Below are positions 1-12,008 of a DNA stretch of 64,000 nucleotides, in pieces; positions within the stretch are counted from its first letter, which is position 1; every line of letters starts with the position of its first letter. The notes beneath the pieces are model-generated. The model had not been told where the DNA came from. It saw only the letters and a program-made list of their open reading frames with translations, and searched no databases. The stretch lies in NCBI GenBank assembly GCA_958295605.1, contig OY282503.1, positions 47,723,095 to 47,787,094 on the forward strand, read 5' to 3'. The translations under genes were made by a program, and so were the position numbers. The DNA comes from Ajuga chamaepitys. Lineage: Eukaryota; Streptophyta; Magnoliopsida; Lamiales; Lamiaceae.

Positions 1-3000
1 AGAGAGTTATCAGCCTTTGATTGTGTATAACCAAAACTGACCAAGGTTTCTGTGAGTTTGTCAAACCATTGCTTTGAAGCCTGTTTGAGTCCGTATAAAG
101 ACTTGTTGAGTTTGCAAACTCTATTGTCCCCTGTTTTACAATATCCAGGTGGCGGTGTCATGTACACCTCTTCTGTCAAATCACCATGTAAGAAGGCATT
201 ATTTACATCACATTGATGTATATACCAATCTTTAGAAACAACTATTGAAAGAAGAATCCTAACTGTTGTTATTTTAGCGACAGGTGAAAATGTATCAAAA
301 TAATCTAAGCCTTCTTGTTGTGTGTATCCTTTTGCTACTAATCGGGCCTTGTATCGTTCAATGGTACCATCGGGCTTATATTTTATTCTATAAACCCATT
401 TACAGCCTATGGTGTTTTTATGCGGGGGTAATTGAACTAAACTCCAAGTGTTTGTCCTTTCTAAGGCATTCAATTCTAATTGCATAGCATCTTGCCAATT
501 AGCATCTTTACATGCTTGATTATAAGTCTTAGGTTCTGTTATTTGAGAAATAGAAGCAGTAAATGCCTTATGTGCAGCAGAGAGATTATCAGTAGTTAAA
601 TAATCATGTATAGGGTATTTCGAAGTGATGCTCATATTTGATGATGTATGATTCAGAGAAAAGGGTAAAGAAGTATCATAAATGCTTAAGTAAGCTGGTG
701 GAGTTTTGTGCCTAGATGACCTTCTTAATAAAACATTCTGATCAGTATGTCTAACAGGATTTTCAAGTAATGTGTGTTGATGTGTGTTGACAGATTCTTC
801 TTCCTCGTTTGTATCAGCAATTGTGTTACTTAATTCGTCTGCTAGTTCATCATGTACTATGTCATCAGAAGAAGAAATCTCAACAATACTATTACTGGTA
901 GGACTACCAGAATTACCTGACTCATCACACATTTCAGTATTAGAATCCCCACACATTTCAGTATTAGAATTTCTAACCAACTCTTCCCCAGAATGAGGTA
1001 AAACAGAATCATGATCAGTATGAAATATCTCATCAGCAGGAAAAACCTTAGGATTAGAAACTAATCTATTCACAATGTTATCAGCAGCAGATTTATCAGC
1101 AAAAGGAAAAATATTTTCAAAAAATTTTACATTTCTGGAAATAAAAATTTTCACAGTATTCAAATCAAGAAGCCTGTATCCTTTTGTTCCCAATGGGTAT
1201 CCCAGAAATACACTTTTAGTAGCTCGAGGATCAAACTTCTGCCTACTAGAGGTTAAAGTACTACCAAAACATAAACACCCAAAGACTCTCATATGCTGAT
1301 AACTAGGGAATTTGGCATAGAGTTTTTCAAAAGGAGTTACACCTCCTAACACAGTAGAAGGTGTCCTGTTAATAATATGAGCAGCAGTCATGATGCAGAA
1401 ACTCCAATATTTTAATGGTATTGAAGATTGGAAAAGTAAGGATCTAGCTACTTGTAAAAGGTGTTGATGTTTGCGTTCAACAACACCATTTTGTTGGGGA
1501 GTTTCAACACATGTAGTTTGATGCAAAATGCCATGATTATGATAAAACTCAGCTAAAATAAATTCTGTTCCATTATCACTTCTTATGACTTTAATCTTTT
1601 TATGAAACTAAGTGTTTATCATATTAGAAAAATTTTCTAAAGACAATTTTACATCAGATTTGGCTTTAGGCATATATATCCATGTACACTTGCTAAAATC
1701 ATCAACAATAGTTAGAAAGTATCTTCCACCATCAACAGATAAAATGCTAAAAGGGCCCCATACGTCAACATGGATAAGATCAAAAGGAGCAACAGATGTG
1801 GAGATAGAGACAGGAAAAGAAGATCTCTTTTGTTTTGCTAAAGGACAAATGGAACAGTGAGTGTTATTCATATTCTTGGTATTTACATTTAGAATCTTTA
1901 AAAAAGACAAATTGTGATGTGAAATGTGTCCGAGTCTGTTATGCCAAATATCATAACTAGATGTAGGGGTAACAGAATTAACAGAAAAACACTTTACAGG
2001 TTTAGGAGTTTTCAGAAAATAAAGTCCTTCATCCTGCTCAGCAAAACCAATCGTCTGCCGTGTTTTGTTGTCCTGCAAAATACAATGTGAAGGCAGGAAA
2101 CTAACAACGCAGTTTGAGTGCTTAGTAAGACGCGAAATAGACAAGAGATTATATGTAAAATATGAAACATATAGCACATCATATAATACAAGATTGTTAT
2201 CTAATTCAATGTCTCCAATAAAAGAAGCTGTAGTTACAGCATTATTAGGCAATTTGACTTTAACATTAGCTGGCCTTAACTCAGATGTATAAAGTGCAAT
2301 GTCAGAAACCATATGGTCGGTTGCACCAGTGTCTAAAATCCACGTAGAAACAGGACTGGAAATCGAGTTAAAACAATAGGAAGTACCTTCAACCTTACCC
2401 GGAGGGACAGAATCATCCTGAACAAATGCACCAGCTGCAAGATGAGGAGATGAATCCGAGACCTTTTTATTTTTAGCATAGGCCAAGAACTGTTCAAACA
2501 TTTCTTGTGTAAACAAAGGGTTAGAAACAGCAGGCTCATTTTTAGTTTGTACAGGTTGAGAGGAATTAACGCTGTGAGAACTAACATCGGACTTCCCTTT
2601 CTTTCCCTTAGGACCTCTCCATCCCGGAGGATAGCCTATAAGTTGGAAACACCTATCTATAGTGTGTCCCGGAACCTCACAATGGGAGCAAATCATCGGT
2701 TTCTTTTTATCTTTATAGAATTTAGTGTTCTTAGCTAGCATAGCAATCGAGTCGGTTTCTGGAAAGGGCAAGCTAACGCTTAATTGCCTTTGGGATTCTT
2801 CTTGTAACAAGATAGAATAAATCTTGGGTAAAGACGGGAGAGGGGATTGCATCAACAATTGACTCCTAATGACGGAATATGACTCATCAAGACCTGTTAA
2901 GAACTTCATGACACAATCCTTCTCGTGAATCTGATTAACCAGTTTAGGTAGTTCGCAAGTACACTTCCCACATGTACAACTTAAAACAGGTCTGTAGCTA

Positions 3001-3463
3001 ACCAATTCATCCCAAAGTGCCTTAAACTCATTGTAATACGAAACTAAAGATTTAGAACCCTTAACAATGGAACTAAGAGACCTATCCAAATGATACACAC
3101 GGGTGCCATCAGAACGAGTGTACCTGACAAGTAATTCGTCCCATAGATCTTTGGCGACGGTGAAGAATTCCAAGGATTTCTTGATGTCTGTATGAATAGA
3201 ATTGAGAATCCACATCAACACCAAATCATTTGCACGCGTCCAGGCAGACAAAACAACAGGATCAGCAGAGATGAACGGTGACGGCAAGCTGCCGTCGATT
3301 AGGGCAAGCTTGTTTTTGACGCTGAGGGCTCTCTTCACGGCATCCAGGATAAGAAATTAGTGCCGGTGAACAAATCAAGAACTATGGCAACAGCAGGGTT
3401 ATCATTCGAAGTTAGGGCAAGAGGCGATGAAGGATTCAAGGTCGGATTTAGCTCAAGAACCAT
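1..3463 (-). pseudogene. Copia gag-pol polyprotein, one frameshift and one stop
   Basis: Polyprotein of a Copia retrotransposon: particle assembly, cleavage and reverse transcription plus integration of element RNA. The likely ATG is at 3463. The gag N-terminus runs to a frameshift near 3342 (after FLSW), then the frame stays open to a TAG at 1608-1610. After that stop the same frame remains open to the window edge. Domains in order: UBN2-type gag; zinc knuckle CSHCEVPGHTIDRC; protease active site WILDTGATDHM; integrase HHCC finger (GAG-pre-integrase); integrase core, with SDNGTEF just after the stop; reverse transcriptase through SLYGLKQASKQW at the edge. A 24-bp unit encoding SNTEMC is tandemly duplicated near 930-975 between integrase and RT. 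Confidence 0.9.
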
Positions 3464-3638
3464 GATGAATTAATTTGGGGAAAAAACGAAGGAAACAAAT
3501 TGAGGCAAAACTTCTCAAAGAATTGAGGCGATTAGCGCAACGAATTGAGGGAAAACTTCTCAATCAACGATTAGCAGATATGCGGAAGCAAGAAAGACTG
3601 GATCATCAAGCGGAAAAAAAACTTGACTACTGATACCA

Positions 3639-3793
3639 TGTAAAATTGTATGGAGTGGAAACTGTAATTTTACCAATACAATTCAATGAATAAATATCAG
3701 TTTAAGTTTCCTGTTTTATACAGAAACTCTTAGCTAACTTATTTTCTAATATTTGCTAATATGCCCTTCTATAACTAACTTATTTTCTAACCA
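3639..3793 (-). repeat. LTR of the left-edge Copia element
   Basis: The end next to the internal region is certain: in element sense it finishes TTTTACA and is followed by the primer-binding site TGGTATCAGTAG (3627-3638), complementary to initiator tRNA-Met. The outer end is set at 3793, where the sense strand would start TGGTTAG; this is by eye and may be off by some bases. At about 155 bp it is a short Copia LTR. The segment CTAACTTATTTTCTAA occurs twice within it. Confidence 0.65.
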
Positions 3794-4014
3794 ACTCTTC
3801 CCTTTGATAGTCCTGCATGCACTAGATATTAGGTATTTTTGTACATAATTAATTGTATATGATAAAACAAATTCAGACCATATCTTAATGCGTCATGAAG
3901 AACACAAACTGTACAAAGAATAAAGTTTGTTCAATAAATTGATATCCTACAGAAGAAGATACGTTTAAATTTTTTTTTTCTTTCATCTTCTTCCTTAACA
4001 TTGGAAAGAGTATA

Positions 4015-4170
4015 TGTTAACAATGATAATTGTAATATTTAGATAATATCTGTGGATATCTTTGTATTTTAGGTAGTTATTTGATTTCCGTAATTTACGC
4101 TTCTCTGGTAACTTAAATACTGATTTTGAGCTAATGGAAAAGCGAGTGTGGTGATTAATCCCTTCTTACA
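4015..4170 (+). repeat. 5' LTR of the 4015-8489 Copia element, with adjoining PBS
   Basis: 156 bp, TG...CA ends. Directly after it, TGGTATCAGCC (4171 on) matches the start of the usual tRNA-iMet primer site for nine bases before diverging. Confidence 0.95.
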
Positions 4171-4228
4171 TGGTATCAGCCTAAATTTGGCTAAACCCAA
4201 CCGCCATCTTCCTCCTCTACCCGCCACC

Positions 4229-7200
4229 ATGCCTGCCGCTTCGGAGACGCCTTCTCTTCCCCTCTCGACCATGATTCATATGGTCACTATCAAACTAAAT
4301 TCTTCAAATTAAATTTTGTGGCATGCTCAAGTTCATCCCCTTCTCACAAGCCAACAGTTTCTTTCAATGGTCGACGGGACCTCTCCTCCTCCGCCGGAAA
4401 CCATCGTCAACGCCGCCGGCCGTTCGATCCCAAATCCTAACTATGCCTAGTGGTTCTCCCGCGATCAACTTCTCAAACTTTTCCTCGTCTCCACTCTTAC
4501 CGAGGAATCTATGTCTGTCGTTATCGGTTGCAAAACGTCTCGCGATGTCTGGAATGCCCTGACCACCGCTTATAGCCATGGATCCAAAGCTCGGGAGTTA
4601 AGCCTCAAAGACACTCTCCTCTCCTCCAAGCGTGGTTCCCAATCAGTCGCCGAGTATGGATGACACTTCAAATCTATTTGTGATCAACTCGCCGCAATCG
4701 GACGTCCCATTGACGATTCCGATAAGACTCACTGGTTCTTACACGGCCTTGGGTCGTCTTTCTCCAATTTTGCTGCTGCACAAATGGCCCAGGAACCCCT
4801 ACCTGCTTTTACGACTATCATGGCTCGAGCCCAGAGCCACGAACTGTTTCAAAAATCGTTGGAGGACAATCAGCCTGCCCATGCCGCATTCACTGTCGTC
4901 AACCATGGCCGTACTCGCTCCTCATCATCTTCATCGCGTGGCCGTGGCCACTCCAACAATCCATCATGTGGTCGGGGCCGTAAGAACTATACTCCTCGCT
5001 GCCAGTTTTGTCATTCTACCGAACATGATGTCTTCGACTGCCCTCATCGCTTTGATAAGGCATATGATCGTTCCTCTCGGCCAACCAACACGGCAAATCT
5101 CGCCGAAGCTTTCTCCGCCGACTGCTCTATTTCTCCCAATTCTTCTTCAGATTGGTTTTTGGACACTGGTGCTTCAGCACATATGACTCCCGCCGTTGAT
5201 AATCTGGACACTGCCACTTCCTACTCTGGTTCCGACCATGTTACGGTTGGTAATGGTGCGCAACTATCTATTTCTCACACAGGTTCTTTACAAATTTCTC
5301 GAAATTTAAAACTGTGTGATGTTTTAGTGGTTCCTGGACTCACTAAAAATCTGTTATCCATTAGCAAACTAACCCCTGACTTTCCTGTCACTGTCACCTT
5401 TACTGAGTCTCAGCTTCGGGTTCAGAATTGGGACACGGGACAACTTCTCGCAACCGGCACTCTTGATCATGGGCTTTACACTCTGGACTCCGGTGTTGCT
5501 GCTCTATTGGCGGTAACCTCAAATAAGAGGCTTCACGCCTCCTTTGATTTATGGCATTTTCGTCTTGGGCATGTTGCCTATTCTACTGTTTCCCTTTTGC
5601 AAAAACTAGGACATGTTTCTATTACTTCTTTATTAGCTTCGCCAACAATATGTAATTCATGCCAATTAGCGAAAAGCAAACTTTTGCCTTTTGCAAATAA
5701 TGAAAAACGGGCATCTCATATCTTGGATTTAATACACTGTGATTTATGGGGACCAGCTCCTGTGCTTTCCTCTTCTGGTTATCGCTATTATGTTATCTTT
5801 GTAGACGATTACTCTCGTTTTGTCTGGTTTTATCCGCTGCATGAAAAGTCGGACTTCTTTGCGTTTTAAAAAATTTGTTGAAACTCAGTTTACTCGTAAA
5901 ATAAAATAATTTCAATCTGATGGTGGCACTGAGTTTACAAATAATCGTTTAAAAGCTCACTTCTCTGCTTCTGAAATTCATCATATTATGTCCTGCCCGT
6001 ACACTCCTGCTCAAAACAGCCGCGCTGAGCGAAAGCATCGGCATATAACGGAAACTGGGTTATCTTTATTGTTTCATTCTTCTGTGCCGTTGTGTTTTTG
6101 GGTTGAAGCTTTTAGCTCTGCTGTCTACATCATCAATCGTCTGCCGACCCCAGTTCTCACTAACAAATCTCCCTTTGAGCTTGTATACAATCGCCCGCCT
6201 CCTTATGACACTTTTCGGGTTTTTGGCTGTTATGTATATCCGTATCTCCGTGATTACACTTCTCACAAATTTTCTCCACGAAGTACTCCGTGTGTTTTCA
6301 TTGGATATAGTCCTCAACACAAAGGCTTTCAATACATGGATCTGGCTACTTCTCGTGTCTATGTGAGTCGGCATGCTGTTTTTGATGAACACCATTTTCC
6401 TTATGCTTCAACATCCAAAGCTCGCCCCTTATCCACCTTGGACGTTTCGGCTTTTAAGGATGCTTCCTCATCCATTATGTCCCCACCAGTTTCACCGACG
6501 TCTCAACCACTTCCTTGTTCCGCCATTGCGCTGCAGGTCTGCAAATTCTGTCCGACATCTGCTCCCACACCACCGCCTGCTACCCCACCACCGCCACCCA
6601 TGGATCTGCCCTTGCCGGACGTCCCCGCCCTACAAAACGGCTCCACCAGCCTCTTCACCGCAGCTTAGTGGTCCTGCTGCCCCTTTGCGCACTCATTCCA
6701 TGCGAACTCATGCGCAATCAGGAATTTTTAAGCCTAAATATCCTGCTGATGTATCTCTTCTTCAATCTGACTGTCTCTATCCTGCTCTTGTGTCTGTTTC
6801 AGAACCAAAAGGCATAAAATCTCCGCATTGGGTTTCTGCAATGAATGAAGAAATGGAGGCTCTTCGTTTAAATGAAACATGGGATCTAGTTCCCCGGCCT
6901 GCCAATGTAAACATCGTGGGATCAAAATGGGTCTACCGTACTAAATTCTTAGCAGATGGCTCCGTTGATCATTACAAAGCTCGGCTTGTTGCCCAAGGAT
7001 TTAGCCAACTTCCTGGGTTTGACTTCACGCATACTTTCAGTCCTGTTGTTAAAGCTACCATCGTCCGGATCATTCTATCTCTTGCTGTCATTAATTCCTG
7101 GCCTTTGCATCAGTTGGATATGAAAAACGCATTTATAAATGGTTTTCTGTCCAAGCCCGTCTATATGGAGCAACCTCCAGGCTATGTTGATCCTCTCCGA

Positions 7201-8361
7201 CCACATCATGGTCGCTGCTTTAAAAAGGCTCTATATGGTCTTCGTCAGGCGCCACTTGCTTGGTATCAGCGGTTTCGTAAGTTTCTTATCGATCTTGGCT
7301 TTATTTGCAGTACTGCTGATACTTCATTATTTATATTCTCCCGTGGCTCTAATCTCATCTACCTTCTAGTTTATGTTGATGATATTATTGTTACTGGGAA
7401 TACTTCCTCTTCCATACGGTCTCTTCTCTCTCACATCAGACAGGAATTCGCCATTAAGGACCTCGGCCGTCTCGGATATTTTCTCGGCTTGGAAGTCTCC
7501 TACCCTTCTTCGGGACTTTTCCTAAGCCAATCTTAGTACGCCCGTGATATCCTATTACGTGCTGATCTTCATTCTAAGCCGGTCTCAACTCCCCTTGCTC
7601 CGGGTGCCTCCTTCACTGCTGCTGGTTCTCCTTTTCATGATCCAACTTTGTACAGGTCTCTGGTCGGTGCTTTACAATATTTGACTATCACTCGTCAGGA
7701 CATTGCCTATTCTGTCAACACTGTCAGTCAGTTTCAGCAGTGTCCAACTGATGATCACTTTCAGGCTATAAAACGCATCCTCCGGTATGTGAAAGGCACT
7801 CTTGGTTTCGGCCTCAATTTCTCTCTCGGCTCTCCTTCGGTTGTTGGTTACTCTGACGCCGATTGGGCGCGATGCCTTGACACTCGTCGCTCCACCTATG
7901 GCTACTCTATTTTCCTGGGTCCTAATCTTGTCTTCTAGAGCACAAAAAAGCAACCAACCGTCTCTCGTTCCAGCTGTGAGTCGGAGTATCGTACGATGGC
8001 TAATACCGCTGCTGAGCTCGTATGGGTCTGCAATCTTCTTCGCGAACTCCGTGCTCTGCCACCATCACCACCTGTGCTGCTTAGTGACAACAAAAGTGCT
8101 CTTTTCCTTGCTCAGAATCCGGTCTCACATAAACACGCAAAACACATCGATATCGACTGTCATTTCATTCGCGAACTTGTGGAGAATGGCCGTCTTCATA
8201 CTCGGTTCGTTCCATCCTCTTTGCAAATTGCCGATATCTTCACCAAAAGCTTAGCTCGTCCACTCTTTGAGATGTTTCGGTCCAAGATTCGGGTTGATTT
8301 GCATCCCACCCTTCGCTGCCGGGGGGGGGGGGGTGTTAACAATGATAATTGTAATATTTAG
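4229..8361 (+). pseudogene. Copia gag-pol polyprotein, multiply broken
   Basis: Start chosen at 4229, where CCGCCACCATG gives a good initiation context 58 bases after the LTR. In-frame stops occur early in gag (near 4311, at TAG near 4446 and at TGA near 4659). The frame is then open through 5869: zinc knuckle CQFCHSTEHDVFDC, protease DWFLDTGASAHM, integrase HHCC finger and first catalytic Asp. A one-base shift near 5868 and a stop near 5908 break the integrase. The frame opens again at about 5909-6668 (PYTPAQNSRAERKH), shifts near 6660, then carries RT (VYVDDIIVTGN) and RNase H with TAG stops at 7534 and 7936. The end is at 8361 in the G-run and LTR. Confidence 0.92.
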
Positions 8362-8489
8362 ATAATATTTGTGGATATCTTTGTATTTTAGGTAGTTATT
8401 TGATTTCCGTAATTTACGCTTTTCTTGTAACTTAAATACTGATTTTGAGCTAATGGAAAAGCGAGTGTGGTGATTAATCCCTTCTTACA
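8334..8489 (+). repeat. 3' LTR of the 4015-8489 Copia element
   Basis: 156 bp copy of the 5' LTR with three visible substitutions, followed directly by the duplicated GTATA. Confidence 0.95.
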
Positions 8490-8494
8490 GTATA

Positions 8495-9960
8495 TATTGT
8501 GTCTGGATGTTTCGTCTTTTCTTGTCAAGATTATAATATCCCTGCAAAGTATTTAATACCAAGGATAACTAAGTAATTTAATCAAATAATAAAAGTATGG
8601 ATTCTTTCGTTCTGGTAATTTGTTTCTTTTTTTCTCGTGAAGTATTAAATTTATGGCTAGTTAAAGTAATTTAAAATAAATTTATGTTTTCCCATACTTT
8701 ATATTAAAAACAAGAGTTCCTTTATATTTCAAAATCCTCCTTAAAATTACATACTTAAATTATTATTCTTCTTAAACTTTTAATACTTTGAATTTTTAAA
8801 TAAAATTTGTTTCATAAAAATAGATCTAAAAGGTATTTTAAGAAGAGTATATAATTTTGATTGGATGATTTTTTTAAAGATAAGTCTAATTAATTAATTA
8901 TTTTAGAACCATCCATTTTTCAGACACTATATCTACAAACATGAAAATTACACTTTATAATTTAGTTTAATGAATTTGTTGAAGCTTCCAATCGAGATTA
9001 ATTCAATAATTTAATTCACATGTATTGCTAAATTTATCATAGTGTCGTTCTCAAATATTTTTCCTTGCTAGATTGAATATCTTTTCCATAAATTATATAG
9101 AGAATTTCTTTTAACAGAATTTAAAGAGTATTAACCATAATATGATAGATATGTTATACCAAAAAAATATTACGTTTCCTAATCATAGTTGAGTTCTAAA
9201 AATACATACTTGGCCATATACTATAAATAAATATATTTCGTAAAAAGCATTAGTAGTATTAAGTAACTTAAAATATATTATTATTATTATTATTAATTAC
9301 TTGAATATAAAAAGTAAGAGGTCTTATTTAATTCAAACTCCTCCTAGAAATTACATACTTAAATTATTCTTCTTCTACATTTTCAATACTTTGAGTTTTG
9401 GAATTAGAAAATAGTTTCATATAAAACTATGGATTTTTTTTGTCTTATTTTATGTTTCGTCTTTTCTTGTGATGCCTATAATATTCTTACTAGGTATTAA
9501 ATTTAAGGTTAGTTAAGTAATTTAAATTAATTTATGTTTCCTTACTTGATTATAAAAAAGAGTCATTTTATATTTCAAACTTGTCCTACTACATAATTAA
9601 AATATTCTTCTTCTATACTTTCATTACATTGAATTTTGAAATGATATTAATTTCATATTAAAAACAAATTTATAGAGTTCTCCTGCAATATATGTTTTGC
9701 ATTTATTTTAAGCAACTGTACTAGATAATATTATTTTTATTATATATTTCAATTTTATCTATAACTACCATATTTTAATATTCACATTGTCAATTATTTT
9801 TAAAAATAAAAATAAATTTTATGGCATAATCTTAAAACTAACTATTAACATAATTTAAGCTCTTATGCTTGCATATAATGTGATTATATATCAAAATTAT
9901 TTTAATATAATAAGAAGAGGAAAAAAGTATATAGATAGATAAAATAAAAATATTGTCTTT
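8495..9960. repeat. AT-rich non-coding stretch built from diverged repeats
   Basis: No gene seen. Similar segments recur at least three times: TTACATACTTAAATTATT followed by TTCTTCT at 8747 and 9350 (weaker near 9590); GTTTCGTCTTTTCTTGT at about 8508 and 9454; and AATTTATGTTT followed by a TATA-rich block at about 8680 and 9528. The order of blocks is the same in each copy, so this looks like an old tandem array of a roughly 200-300 bp unit rather than chance AT richness. A short ATT microsatellite lies near 9280. The remainder to 9960 shows nothing recognisable. Confidence 0.5.
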
Positions 9961-10129
9961 TCTTAACACAATTTATGTGAGTTAGTTTATATTAAAAGAA
10001 TGAAAATCCATCATTAAAAGTAGTTTTTAATGAGAGGAAATAGAAATATCAAGGGAATGAGTATTTTATTAATGAGGAACTCTTGAATTCCTGATTATTG
10101 GTAAGTAGTACTCTCATTATAGATATCAA

Positions 10130-10720
10130 ACTAAATGCCTCTCACTAACGAGAGAAGAAAAAGAAGGCGGAAAACTTTTTTAATACAGGCTCGCTTCTCT
10201 CCCTCTAGACAATTTTTTGAAATTTTAAAACTTTCAAATTTCCCTCAATTTATTTTTTCCAAAAAATTACATCAAATTAATAAAAAAGAAAAATCATACC
10301 CAAAATCTGCCCCTTACTCCCTTTTCCCATCAGAATGATTCTCGAGACCTCTTCATCGAATCGGTGCCTCAATTGTCGTTGATTGCTGCAATCATCAAAC
10401 GGTAAGATATGAATCCTTGGTTGTTTCCGTTACTCTTAATTGATTTAATCTCTTGATTTTTGTTTTCGACCTGTATAGGAGAATCGTATTAGCTTCGGTC
10501 ATCTTCCATCGGTTTTGTTGCTCTCTATTTCTCCGCTGCTACAGTCGACTTAATCAACAGGTAAATAATTTGCTATAATTAATCTTTGAAACTAAAACTC
10601 TTAATGTTTAAACCCTAAATTTATGGCTTCCAATCTTTGTTTTCATAAACCCTATTATATGCATTTGAATCTGTTTGTTGGTTAATGAATATGTTTGCAG
10701 AACTGTAGTTCATGGTTTGT
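10130..10720 (+). other. Spliced leader-like exons with GT/AG borders
   Basis: A CT-rich stretch (10190-10340) leads to a tiny ATG frame at 10335 that ends near 10380. A splice donor follows, ACG|GTAAGA at 10401/10402. An acceptor CTGTATAG and an exon at 10479-10560 end in CAACAG|GTAAAT. A third acceptor ATGTTTGCAG starts an exon at 10701. This is the layout of a 5'-UTR with introns, on the same strand as the synthetase-like exons downstream. No long frame exists here, so it is either a non-coding leader captured with a gene or part of a long non-coding transcript. Confidence 0.4.
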
Positions 10721-11509
10721 ACCTAGGTTCTTGATGAGGAATTGGTCGATGTATATTCAGTTTGAGTACATTAGTTTGATTCTCAACTCTTTCGTTCAAA
10801 TTTCAGTTTATATGTGCTTATTTTTCAACTTATCACATGGATTGACATTTATCTTCTGTTAATATTGAAGGTTGAATTTCTTACATAAGTATGTTATTTC
10901 ATTTTATTTCTTCTTTTCCCTCTTGCTACTTTGAGATATCACAATTTTTTATGAGGTTGGAAGTCCTGACTTTGTTTTATTTATAGGGAAAATCCAAGAA
11001 ATTAATGTTTTTTTGTGAGCATCTGGCTTCTCACAGCTGAAGTTTTAAGCACGATTTTTTGCATTATCATAGAAAGGTAGAAGCACTCCCAAGTTGTGTG
11101 CAAATAACTCCGTACTCGAACTAACTTGTTTCGTTTGTTGAATTATATGTGCAGTATTTTGAAATATAATGATACAAATGGAAACATCGACATTCTTCCC
11201 TTGCTTAAATGGATCATCCATCAAATTCTTGTTCGGATCCTTAGGCGAAGTATCGTCACCGATTTATTATATCTTTCTTTTTATGTTATGTTAATTTGAG
11301 CCTGGAATTTTGAGTTTCTTCACTTTGTATCCTTATTACTGTTAATTTTTTTATTTTGTATCTTTTACATACTACTACTTTTGCATTATTCAGTGTTTCT
11401 TCAAGTGCCTCGACTTATTGAGGTTTGAGCTTGCTTTGCCAAAATGCTCATATGTCTTGCACCTGTTTCTTTTATGTCAATTTATGGCAGATAGGGGGTA
11501 ATGAAAGGT

Positions 11510-12008
11510 CCATATGCCCTACAAGGATGAAAACACTCAGGCATCTTTTATGCATGTGCAGCCACTGTGAAATCCTAAAGTGAAGCTGGGCTTCGCGCTG
11601 AAGCTGATTTTAGAGATAATAATTCACCTGGATGGAAGTATTCTCATTGGGAATGAAAGGTGTCCCTCTTAGGATAGAAATAGAACCCAAGGACTTGGCC
11701 AATAATCAAGTATGCTAAATCCACAAATGTGTTCATTTTCTGAATTTCTATCATATTATCTCACTTATTTTCTTTTACATTTTCTCCTTGTCTGTGCTGC
11801 TCGATGTGATAATGCAGTCAACATTGATATTCCCATGGCTGATTTGTTCGGACAAGTTAAAGAAATTCTCGATAATATCTAACAAAGTCTCTTTGATGTT
11901 GCCAAGGAAAAACATGAAGCCTGGATCCAAGTTGCACATACATGGGAAGAATTCGTGAAAGAGATTGGTGAAATGAAGACGATTCTTGCCCCATGGTGTG
12001 GTGAGGAG
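11510..12008 (+). pseudogene. Prolyl-tRNA synthetase gene fragment
   Basis: Two exon-like pieces resemble the anticodon-binding and following region of cytosolic-type plant prolyl-tRNA synthetase (class II, attaches proline to tRNA). Exon one, about 11515-11709, reads PYKDENTQ, then after a frameshift ACAATVKS, then GLRAEADFRDNNSPGWKYSH and GVPLRIEIEPKDLANNQ, ending at donor GTATGC. Exon two, 11818-12008, follows acceptor AATGCAG and reads VKEILDNI, a TAA stop, SLFDVAKEKHEAW, HTWEEFVKEIGEMK and ILAPWCGEE, ending at donor GTATGA. The catalytic domain upstream and the C-terminus downstream are missing. Intron-exon structure is kept, so it is a DNA-level copy and not a retrocopy. Confidence 0.75.

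Larger units (their letters stand above)
1..3793 (-). mobile_element. Copia LTR retrotransposon, cut by the left window edge
   Basis: Ty1/Copia element read on the minus strand. Seen: one LTR (3639-3793), a primer-binding site just inside it, then gag, protease, integrase and the start of the reverse transcriptase in Copia order, leaving the window at base 1. The 3' part (rest of RT, RNase H, 3' LTR) lies outside, so no target duplication can be tested. Five bases outside the LTR read ACTCT (3794-3798), the duplication to look for at the missing end. The polyprotein shows one frameshift and one in-frame stop, so the element is non-autonomous now but not old. Confidence 0.9.
4015..8489 (+). 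mobile_element. Complete Copia LTR retrotransposon with GTATA target duplication
   Basis: Both LTRs are 156 bp, start TGTTAACAATG and end CTTCTTACA. The five bases GTATA precede the left LTR (4010-4014) and follow the right one (8490-8494), so the borders are exact. A primer-binding site starts at 4171 and a run of G (8321-8333) forms the polypurine tract before the right LTR. I count 3 differences between the LTRs (about 2 percent), so the insertion is fairly recent. The coding region carries several stops and frameshifts, so it was probably mobilised by a relative or decayed fast. Confidence 0.96.

Noticed and set aside
6373..6660. N-terminal part of the long frame over Copia pol
   Set aside because: Before about 6660 this frame is an out-of-frame reading of integrase tail; only the part after the shift is genuine RT.
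10135..10338. Basic 67-residue protein
   Set aside because: Low-complexity Lys/Phe/Ser composition in a leader-like region with splice sites; no relatives recognised.
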